Of a stretch of 64,000 bases of DNA, positions 1 to 12,000 are shown piece after piece; position 1 is the stretch's first letter, and each line of letters starts with the position of its first letter. The position numbers were made by a program, and so were the translations under genes. Source of the DNA: Sarcocystis neurona (lineage: Eukaryota; Apicomplexa; Conoidasida; Eucoccidiorida; Sarcocystidae). The notes under the pieces were generated by a model, which was given only the letters and a program-made list of their open reading frames with translations, did not search any database and was not told the DNA's origin. The stretch spans positions 401,665 to 465,664 of the forward strand of contig KL647298.1 of assembly GCA_000727475.1 (NCBI GenBank), in the 5' to 3' direction.

Positions 1-3000
1 GTCCGCTCGAGTGGGGAGGAAAAACGGGGCGTCCGGGATGCTCTCTGCCACACGGATCTTCGGCTGCACACGCATGCGCAGCACAGACGTAGCAGCAGGA
101 AAGTTGCTGTTCACTGACAGTAGCAGCAGCGTGCAGCACCGGCGGCACTCAACAGCAGCAGCAGCAGCCAAAACGGCAGCCGCGCAGAGCACCACCGGTT
201 CACACCAGCAACAGCGACGCACACCAGCAGCAGCCGCGCACAGCAGCACGCGCCCACAGCAGCAGCAGGAGCGAGGCCGAACGAAAAACAGGGCTTTCCT
301 TTCCTGCTGGAACGCAAGAGGCACTCCACTCACGCTCGCCCGGGCGTCTGAGCGCATCCCGCGACGATGCATATATGCGTGACGTATTACACATATCTTG
401 CACGTGTAGCTGCACCGGTCTTCTAGCCCCCCTTCTCCATCTGCCCGGTGGCCCGGGGCGGCGTTTCGTCGCCAAAAAGTGGCTCCCAGAACCTGGACAT
501 TCCTGGCATTCGACGGAGGCTATACTCCCTTCGCACAACAACGTACACACTTCTGCAGATGCAAATTCTCCCCAGACATACTCTGAAGAAAGACGGGCAT
601 TTTTACAGATATATACGTACACACGTATATACATATGTAGATACGTATATAGTACAGTTCCAACACGTATGAATATCTCCCTCAGGTAGGAGATGCTAGA
701 GAGCCAGCAGAATACTAACTTCTTTCAGACAAGGACAGTCGCAAGTCCCCCCTCAAACAATACGAAAAACCGTCACACGCATTTATATATATGTATACAC
801 ATATATACGTACGCACACGTACAGCTATACGTATACGCCTCCAGCAGCACTTCGTATAGATATATATCTATTGCGGCTACGAGTATACGTCTCCAGCAAT
901 ACTTGTTACATATATTCATATATATGTACAGCTACAAGGATACGCATCCAGCGGTACTCACTACATGCATAAACCTATATATATGTATATATATATATGT
1001 ATAGCTTTACGTCTACGCCTCCAGCGGTACTTCGTGGGTGCACATATATATATATATATACACATGTATAGCCGTAGGTTTACGCCTTCAGTAGTAATTC
1101 GTAGATATATGTCTATATGAATGTTTAGGTACCGGTATATGCCTCTCGAAATACTTGGTCCACACACGTCCTTATAGTTAAAATTCGCGCTCCCACGGTG
1201 CCCGCAGCCACGTAGAAACGCACCAAAGAGAGGTGTGCACACACATACGCACCGAACCTGTGGATACTACTGCACGCATGCAGACGGCACGCACGTGTGC
1301 GGCACCCTGCCCATGCAGAAAATCTCGGCAGAAATATTCTCCAGAGCCGCAAAATATATCGCCCTCCTCCGCACGCGCACGAGGGACAGCAACCAACGCC
1401 AGGCACGCGCCGACAGCCGGAGCATCCCCCGGCGACGAAGAATCAGCAATGGCTTGGAAAACAACGCACAGCGACGCATGCGATGCGCCAGACCCGCAGC
1501 GTCCCCCGTCCGCATGCGTCAGACGAGAAAAGGCGAGACCGCGAGACTCACTTTGCACTTCGCGCGGAGCTCCTCTAAGCATACGAGCGCCTGAAGCTGT
1601 GCTGGCGCGACACTTGAGAGCGTGAGCAGCCCTCTGAAGAGCTGCCGCCGCTGCGTCTTGTAGTAAGGCCCCACACACGTTACCAGCTTCTGCTGCTGCA
1701 TGTCTTGGTCTTTCTTTGTCCCGCCACCCTCCTCTTCGGATTTCCCCCCCGGGGCCTGCGTTGTGTGCAGACGGTGCAGCTGCAGGTGCTGCTGCTGCTG
1801 CGGGACCTCGTCGTCCGGCTGCTGCTGCACGTCCGCCGGCGGTTCCTCGACGAAAATCGGGGCAGCGCAATTCCTGTTAAGCACCGGCGCTGCAAGTGTG
1901 GGGTCGAACGCGTACTTGTTGGCCCACACGCAGACGCCTCCTGCAGCAGAGCAGCACACGCAGTAGCGCGCCGGGAACGTGTGGTACGGCATCAGCGGCA
2001 CCCGCAGCACCGGGACGCGAGCAGCTGGCGTACAAGCCCCGAAGCAGCGGACGCAGCAGAAGCGCAACTGTACCGCATGCAGAGGAAGAAGATGCCGCCG
2101 CCGCAGCAGAAATAGCAGGAAGAAGCGTTGAGCGTGCAAGCGCAGCAGCCGCAGCGTCGGCACCAGCAGCAGGAACACACAAGCACTAAAAACAGCAGGA
2201 GGAACACCCGCGCACGGGCAGTGCAGCATTAGGAGGGTAGGTAGTCGGGGCCGTAGAAGCCGCAGCAGCAGCACGTGAGATGGAGCCGCGTCAGCAGCAC
2301 AAACACGAGGCAGCTGCCTGCCTGAGGTTCCTCGGCAGCGTCACGTTCTCCGAAGGTACTGCACACAAGTGCTGCATGCGTCTCCTGTTAATTTTACCTC
2401 CTCCATGCTCATGGGAAGTGAGAAGAAACGCGCCTGACGGATCGAACGTTAGCGCCTTCACCGGCGCCGCGAAGCCCATCCAGTCCACCACTGTTGCACT
2501 TAGGACGTCATACCTGCGCAGCCGCAGCAGCAGCAACAGCACGTGGTCACACGTAAGTAACAACAGCGGCACCTGAGATGCGCGCGGCAACAGCAACAAC
2601 AAAAGCAGCTCAGTCCCGCACAGCAGCAACAACAGCCCTTAACACTGCTGTCCTCCTGGAAGCAACTGATACGCCAGCGCCCCAGTGGGACAGCAGTTGC
2701 TCGACGAAGGCCCAACGCCGGCAGACAGCAGCAGTTCGACGGAGGCCCGACGCCATCAGACCACGCCTTAAACAGCAGCAGCTCGATTAAGGCCCAATGC
2801 TGGCAGACAGCAGCCGTCCTAGAGAGGGGCGGCGACAGCCGCAGCTTCGCGTAACACTCACGACGGCAGCAGCAAGTTTTGGACCGAAACCGACGAAAGC
2901 AGCGGCAGCAGCCCCTGCCGCGGCGCCACGGCACGCCCCTAGTGGCGCAGCCCAGCAAGACACTGCAGGAGCTCAGCGACAGCGCAGGACCGCGTCTTCT

Positions 3001-6000
3001 CCGCAGCAGCACATGCGCGGGGCAATTTCTAGGCCGCCGCTAAGCAGCCGCAGCACTGTCTCTTGGTCAGACAGCTGCAAGACGCAGCGTAGCCACTACG
3101 TCTCCACTGAAGGAAGACAGGCAGGGGCCGCGTCAACAGCAAACTATCACTGCAGCAGGATATAGGGAGCTCTAGCGGTAGCAGTATCCTGGGTGCTCGG
3201 GTACACATGTCACATATATATAAACACCTACGCGCCTACGTAGAAGAATAGACCCCCAAGATTGAACTTGAACGTGTACACTTATGTGTATGGATACACA
3301 TGCTACCCAACGGTTCTTTTGCACGTAAGTACGCATCTACATAGATATACATATCCGCGTATGTCTCTTTCTGCTTCTAGACAGACGTGTGTCTGTGGGT
3401 GAGGGTAGACTTCCACACTACCGTTTGTGTACACATACGGCGTAGATTTTTTTGGTACACTATTCCGCCCCCCTCTCTCTGTTCATCTCTCTCTACACAT
3501 ATATATATATATATATATATCCACCTACCAACCAACCTCTCTCTCCCTTTGTCAGTACACATACGACGTTCATATTTTCCGCCTCTCTCTCTTGCTCTCC
3601 CTTTCTCTGTATATATATATATATGTATATATATATATGTGTATATATATGTATATATATGTATAAATATACCCGCATACAGCCAACCTGTCTGTCGCTT
3701 TCTCACTCTGCTCCTAGAAAGAGACGTAGGCGCAGCGGAGACCATATATACATCCTTACGTACACACGTAGGTGTCCTGTGTTGATACTCTCCGTGTACA
3801 CTATCGCCTCGCCGTTTATATACATGTCCATGTTCGTATACACACTATGAACCTCGGTGATTCCTGTGTGTCCGTGGGTTTCGCTCTGTCTGCAGAAGAC
3901 CGCGCCTGTAGAAGCCGGCAACGCGTGCAACGGTCGATGAGGTGTACGTACACGAACAGTGAGGGGCCGGCCGGGGAGCCGGCAGCAGCAGCCACCGCGA
4001 GCCACCGGGTATCCGGAGAGAAGGCCACTGCAGCAGCAGGGGCACCTTCTAGCCAGATGCGTCGCAGCGTTGTCCGAGATATGACGTCTACTAAAAATAC
4101 CACGCCCGACTGCATTAGGACGGCGGTCAGAGCTCCTGAGCAGCAGAACGACTGTATGCCGCTGCTGCTCGGCGCGCTGCTGCCGAGGCTGCTGCTTCCA
4201 CGCGTGTGGGGTCGGTCCGACGGCAATTCGAACCGCTGCTGAAGCTCCCGCGTCAGCAAGTCCCACGTGTACACCGCCGCATCCTGCACCCGCACGCGGA
4301 CCAGCAGCGTAGGATACACACATGCAGATACGTATACGTATAAATACAGACAGCAAGAGAGAGGGAGACAGGAAAAGGGCAGCACAAGCGCACACAGCAG
4401 CATGCGTACATGGGAAGAGTTACCGAAGGGAAGCCTTTAAAGCAGGGGTGCGGTGGGACAGAGAAGTTCAAAAACGTTCGTGCTGCAGCTGTAGTGCGCG
4501 AGCTGGTTCTGCGAAGGGTCCTTTATTAGAGAACTGCTGCAGTCACCTGCAGTCTACACACACAAAAATACGCCGCTGGGAATAGTCGCGTTAAATAACA
4601 ACACATACGCACACACACGCGTGTATATATACATATATACGTACAAAGTTTCGCGTCTCTCTCTCTCTATGTATTATCCCCTTACATGCATACACACGTT
4701 CTCCTAGTGCCTACATGTATCTCTCTATACTATACAAATGTATGCATATACATATATACATATATACATATATATGTGTACATATTTATATTTGAATGTC
4801 TTTGTACGCGTAAAGGTCTTCCAGGCGTTTACAAGTATATGTATATATGTATATGCACACATTTGTTTTCCAGGACAATACAAATGTATATATATATATA
4901 TGTGTATACATGCATATGTACGCACGTATCGATATACACACGCACACACATGTATACATCTGTGATGTGTCTGACATTATGTCATATAGGAAGCGCTTGT
5001 TTTGTTTGACTTCGACCCTGTCTTGGGCCTGTGGAAAGGCCGTTGGCGTGCTGCAGCGGCAGCAGCCTCGGCAGAGCAGCAGTAGGAAAGCGACAGCAGG
5101 ACGGTCCGGCAAGAGCAGCAGCAGCGCTCTAGCTACACATCAACGGGAAGGCCGCGGCTCTCTCCGCCGTCGCGGACCAGCAACGGCACAGCAGCAGCCG
5201 CAGCAACCGGACGGCAGCGAGTGAGCCGGCTCTGCAGAGAGATGCAGCAGCGCAGCACCACCAGCTGAAAAAAGCAGGAGATGTTCCTTGCTGAACCGCA
5301 CCAGCAGAACTGCAGCAAGTCAACAGGAGGAGCAGACAGGCGCGAGCAGGACTGCAGAAGCACGACAGCAGCAAAGCAACAGCAGCGGCAGAACAGTGGC
5401 AACTCAGCAGCAGCAGGCTCGCAGCAGCAGCAGCAGAACAGCTGCAGCAGAAAAAGAGAAACACCTGCACAGGCAGTCGTCATTATAAACGCGAAGAGAG
5501 AACGCACCTGAGGATGGGCGCACGCAGACAGCAGCACCGCGCTGCTAAGTACTGCGAGGCTGCAGACATGCGCAGTGCCCCCTGCCATCAGCAGCTCACG
5601 CTGCTGCTGCTGCTTCTCCCCCTCCTTCTGGTGACGCGAGTGGACTACGTACGCGCCGCGATATGCTCCTGACTGCAAATTAAATCGGTGCAGCGAGCCG
5701 TCCTCATATCCGACAACAACGTAGTGGCCGCACGCACTGGCTGCGACTGCTGTTGCTGCTGCGGTGGCGTAGCGAGAGACTCGCAACAACAGCGGAGCCT
5801 GCCCAACACACGCACAGTCCCACACACACACGCCCACAGAGTGGCTCAACTGCGAATGTTTCAGCGGCGGATATTCGTCCGTGAATGCATGTCCGCGCTT
5901 TGCGACGCAAAACTTTCGTGCGTAGACACCGGTATAATTACAGTAGGTTCAGGAAGCGCTCGTGGGTACGGCCGAGTCACATACACACTGGGATGATCCA

Positions 6001-9000
6001 TCTGTACACAGACACGCGTATGTATACGCAAAGAGGCAGTAGTAGCTAAGACTGCCAAGTGAGTTTCCTAAGTGACGGATACAAATACACCGCCATACAT
6101 TGCACACTCATGTATATAAATATACGTACGAATACGCACATCCAGAGGCGTATAGTAAGAAAATGGAGAATCTGTCCCGAACCTGCAGATGCCCACACAT
6201 ACAGACACACAAATGCTTAAACACATACAATACGGATGCTGAGACAGTCCTAGTCGTAGCAGATGCACGCCCCACGAGACACGTGGACATACAGTGAGAG
6301 CGGCGGAGGCCGCTGCAGGCTGACCAGGCGCCCCAGCTGCTGCAGCAGCCACACCGGCGCCGTCGCATCAGAGCGGGGCAGATGTCGCCGCGTCGGTGGT
6401 GCCGCGTAGCACCGCGACAGCGGCACAGAGAAGCTGTCCCAAAGACGCACTGCGACACCCCAGCCGCAGTGTTTGCCAGCGTGCAGTAGCTGACGAGGAG
6501 CAGCAGCAGTGCGAGGCGCGCGTGCGCGAGCGGCAGAAGCAGCAGACGAGCAGCAGTAGTGCTTGCAGTAGCGCCGCCAAGAGCAGCACGCGAAAAGCAG
6601 GTGGAGGTGAACTTACCAGCGTTCGGTCGTGGTAACTCCAGACGAAGGCTGCGTGGCAGTTCTGGTGTACAGACACCACGTTGGGCCAGTCGAAGTGACG
6701 CGAAGGTGCAACAGCAAAATCCACTACCGGCGGCAGTCGCTTGAACGGCAGACCCCACTCCTGCGCAGGTACGCGCATCAGCAAAAAAAGAAGCATCGGT
6801 TACTCGACGCCCTTGCTCTCCCTCGCTCGCTCAAAAAAAAAACACTTATATGGACATACGTACCTGGGGGTCTACCATATATGTATACATTTACGTATAT
6901 ACCTCCAGGTATACTACACACGTATACATCTCTGTCCAGCGCAAGAGGAGTTCTAGGCCGCCACCTCACTGCTGCAGAGAAGCCGCAAAACGACTTCCCA
7001 TCCACACGAGGAATTCAGGAAGCAACTGGACAGCTGTGTGAAAATCCACACACGTTGCGCAGACACGCCATACATCTACTTGTCAGTGTCCACAGCTATA
7101 CATACATATACACACACATATTCATACGTATATCTGTCTGGATATATCTGTGTATATCCCTATATCCACGTGGATATATAATCGCCTATATACAGACACA
7201 CAGACACACAGACACACACACAGGTAATCTGTCTATCTACACGATAAACATATGTCGCCCAAATATATATGTATATGGACAGGAAGGCAACTGCTTATAT
7301 ACATATATATGTATGGACGCACATAGGTACATCTACCTATCTACACTATAAACGTGTACCGCTTCTATCCGTATAAAGATACACCAACACTCTCACACTC
7401 GTATACGTGTGCCTGCCCATACAGAGATATGAACTGATGGGTTGACACTTATACTTATAAGTACGTCTCAACGAGTCTACGTACGTATGTCTACATTACG
7501 TGGAGTCGGCTCTACGTACCGGCCTATACGCACGCACACGCAGGCCCTGCCAGCCTTCACCTTTCGACCAGTGGTTCACAAAACCGGTGACTTCTGCTAC
7601 ATGGGAAGTACGCTACACGTGCACTGTACATACACCTAAATGCCGGTGTACGTACACTTGTGTACATCAGAGAACTGACGAACGCACGCATGCAGACACG
7701 GAGACACACCCACCAGTTTACTCCTGATGAGGACATATCACATTTAAACCTGTTCCTATATCTACGCACATACACATGTACAGAGAATACATACATACGA
7801 CGCACATACGTAGACACAAGAGAGAGTATATACATACATAGGTAGACGCACACACATACATACATACATATACATACACCAACATACAGCCGCACGTACA
7901 TATACACCAGAGTGTGTATACCCACACATATAAATACACATACATGCATATACAGACGTAAAGATTACGTATATACATGCTCGAGCATGCACATATAGGT
8001 GTATGTGTGTGTACGTGTGTGTGTGTGTGGGTGCTGCTCCTGAGGGTGCCTTCCTTCAGTATTTTAACAACAGAAGTCTATCTGCTTATCGCTGCAGCGG
8101 CAATAATATCAGTCTCGCCCCGTGTCTATCATGTTTTGCTCTCTATCTTCCCCACTGTGCCTACTTCACCTACGTATACAACCACACCTTGGTATATCTG
8201 TGTCTCTCTATATATCCAATACATATATATATATATATATATATATTTGTATCTCAGTTTCCCTCCGTACATATGTACACGTGCGTAGGAGTATACACAT
8301 ATATATGTATGCCTTATTCGCCTACACATACATCCACATCTTTGTATATATATATCTCTCTATATATACAATATATATATGTATATTCTCACACCTAAAT
8401 TTCCCTCCGTACATATACATATATATATGCGTGGGAGCGTATATACATATATATATACTGAGAAGCAGCACGCACATGCGCGTCTAAAGTGGAGCTCTAT
8501 TGTTCCTGATAATTTGCTATATAGACAGATGGGCGACTTGCTGCTGACAAATATTTTTTCCGTCAGTCAACGGGGAGAAGGGTTCTCTTCCTGCTGCTTC
8601 TCTTCGAGGCTCCGCCTCTCCCAACTACATACACACACATATACATCTACAGATGTATACATACATATATATGTACATACATACGTGCCTCTAGGCTTGT
8701 ATATATATATATGTATACATGCGTATCTATTGATATAAGAATATATACATACAAATATATTCAATATCTATATATATATATATGCGTACCTCTACGTGTA
8801 CATACATATATATATGCGTATCTATTGGTATAGAAATATACATATATATATCTAACATATAAATATACATACGTTTCACATATATATATATATATGTATA
8901 TACATCTGTCTCCCTCTCTTGTCAATTCCTATGCACGCTTACGTATCCATATGCAGTAAAAGACACGTATGTGTATTTCTACTATATATATACGTAGACA

Positions 9001-12000
9001 CCTACAGATATACATATATGTAGTCTTTGAATACATATCCATATTTTCTACACATCTGTAAGCGCGGATACATGAACACATGTATGTATATATATGTGAT
9101 AGAGAAAGACACTTAATTGTGCATTATGACTCCCTATCTATCTACCTATCCATCTATCTCTATCTCTCTACACATATATATATATATATATATATATATG
9201 AGTGTCGCAACTTGATTACGTAAGTAGAATGCGTACAGGCGCCTTTTTCCTCAAAAGTTTAGCAGAGAATTCGCAGTTTTGCTGCTGCTGAATAAACGAA
9301 GTCTTTCCAAGATGTCCGCGCCCTCGCAACGCGCTGCTCGTTAGGAGCTCCGTCCCCTCCCCGTCTGCAGAGCGGCAGCACATGCAAGACGCAGCAGTCA
9401 CGCCACCGTAGTCAAAGTGACAGCAGTGGCACACAGACGCGCAGGACCACCAGCGTGTGCGCACCAGCAACAGCAGCAGCAAAACATTCCTGTCGACGGT
9501 CTTCAGCAGGAGGAGTCAAGTTCGCACGCGGAGAAACAGCACTAGCAGCACCAGCAGCACCCCTCACTCTTCCCGCCACCCACTGCAGCAGGCGCAGCAG
9601 CAGCGGTAGGGGGTGCAGCAGTCCATCTGGTATGTAGAAGACGAGAACCTTGTTGCTGCATCACGTCCCACCTGCAACAGCAGCAAGAACAGCAGCATGT
9701 TCCACCAGCAGCAGGCGCCTACTCTAACAGCAGCAGCAGCTTTCCGGCCATCACCTGCCGTTGCAGGAGCTTCCTCAGAGAACAGCAGCATTCCACCGTC
9801 TTTCCGTGTTGCCGTTTTGCCGCAACGGATTCTTAGACAACACCGCACCAGCAGTGGCTTCTTCACCTACTACTACTGCAACAGCAGCAGCAGCAGCCTC
9901 TTCAGAAACACTAGCCCTAGCTCGCGCCCTTCTCGCTGCAGCGGTCCCTCCCTTACACAACCCCTGCATAAGCAGCAGCCTTCGTGCAGCTGCACCAGGA
10001 ACAGCAGCAACGTCGACAACAACGTCGATCCAGCGAGCTCCTCTGCTGCAGAAACGCAACAGCAGCCGTTCGGCCTACCGTAGAAGCGCATTCGATCGAC
10101 ATCCCCCACATGTCCGCGGCGAGCTTTCAGCTCTCGAGGCATTCCGTCTGCTTGGTCGAAGATCCATAAGACTAACGCATTATCTACTCCTGCATGCGCG
10201 CAGCATCACAGCTGTCCACAAAGATGCACTTCAGCAGAGCAGCAGACGCGGCAGCAGCAGCAGCACCAGCTGCGTATGCTGTCAGTCCACATACAAGGAA
10301 AGTTGCAGCACCAGCGGCACACACAGATGCTCGCCGACAAGCGAGAAAGGCAGCAATGACCACATGACTTTGCTCGTACCGGCTAACGCATCGAAGGGCA
10401 GCAACCCCGCATGCCTCGCCTCACCTCACCGGCAGCTGCAGTTGGCGGTCCTTCTGTTTCTTCTCTTTACAGCAATAAAAAATGCGCTTCTGAAGCCGAA
10501 GCGCTTCCTGCTACCAAGATATATCGAACGTGCATAAGGAACTCTCCTGCGTATGTGTGATGACGCGTACATACAGCTGCAGCTTAACTTACACACATAC
10601 ACACAGATATACCGACACATGTGTACGTATACGCAGACACAGATGCCTGTGTACTTACACAAATACGTACAGCTTTATAGTTACGTATCTGTCTCTACCG
10701 GAGACGCCTACACGTATACACGTGCCTCTTCCCCCTCACCTGCATATACATATATACACACCCGGGTCTATATACGTCCCTGTCGCTGTCAGCTACATCT
10801 CTCCGTACTTCGTCTCGCCTACCAGCGGACATGTATACACTCACCCCACACGTATAGAGACGTCCTCCCTACATCTATCACTCTTATCTATTTCTCTCTC
10901 TGTATTATCTCTTCCTCTATGCATGCATACATCCCTATATATAAATATATGTAGACGTTGTCTGCTGTACCTCTCCGTGCTTCCATGTTTTTCGGTCTCT
11001 GTCTCTGTGTCTACTGACGCGTGCACGTAAGATACGTCCCCTCGGCTTTTACCTGAGGAGAGGAGGAGAGGCTGGCCGGGGAAGAACTGCAGCGCGACTA
11101 TCGGCCCGTCATGCGCTCGGGGTACGACGCCGTGGAAGGCGCCGGTGTCGAGATTCCACACTAGAAGGTCGCCGTTGTGCGCTCCAGTTACTAGCACTGC
11201 TGCTGCTGCTGCAATGGCAGTTGCTGCCTCTCTGCCTTCTGCTCTTCCTCCTGCTGCTGTCGTCTCTTCTCCTCCTCCTCCTTCTTCTCCGCCACCCTGG
11301 GCCTCCTGCGCGTCGACGTCTGCCGCTGCAGCAGCTGCGTCTCTGCGGAAGGCGAGGGCGCAGACGCGGCCCTGTGCCGCGCTGTGACTGAACTGCAGCA
11401 GCAGGTCGTCCTTCCGGATATCGACGATCGCCACGCGCCCGGTCGAAAACCCCACACCGACGACGTCTGGCTCTTCGCTTGCTGCCATGCATGTGACGCC
11501 TCCCCAGTAGCTCTCCTGGGACGGCCGCCCCGTCACCGAGAACGCAGGACGCGCGTCGACAGCAGGACAAGAACGACTGCCTGCAGCAGCAGTGGCAAAG
11601 GGAGCTGCTGCAGCAGCCGTGCCCGCAAGAGAGTCGGGAATAGAAAAAGAAGAAGGGAAAGCAGGAACTGCCCCGCTCGCTTTATCTTCTTCTTCTTCGT
11701 CTTCGCTTCCCTCTGCGCTGCTGCTGCCGCCGCTCCTGTCGACTGCCTGCTGACGAGCGACTGCGCCGGCACCTCCTGCGGTGTACAGACACCGCAACTC
11801 GTGCACGCACACGCCCGTGTGGAGGTTCACGATCAGCAGCACGCCGTTCTCGAAACCGAGCAACGCCTTCCTCAAGTACGTGTCCGGGTGCAGAGCAGCT
11901 GACAGCAGCAAGCCAGGATAGGCAGTCTGCCCTCCTTCCCACTCAGGCACTGCCGTTACCCTGGCAGCAGGAGGAGCCGCAACGGCAGTCCCTCGATCCC

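Noticed and set aside
3427..3850. Overlapping ORFs rich in Tyr-Ile-Val repeats
   Set aside because: Direct translations of TATA/CATA dinucleotide tracts inside a UTP21 intron; the same appears at 7-9 kb, 24-26 kb, 39 kb and 46-47 kb.
9761..10537. 258-codon plus-strand ORF
   Set aside because: It overlaps, antisense, a phase-matched UTP21 exon (10189-10079) and adjacent CAG-rich intron; composition is triplet-derived.
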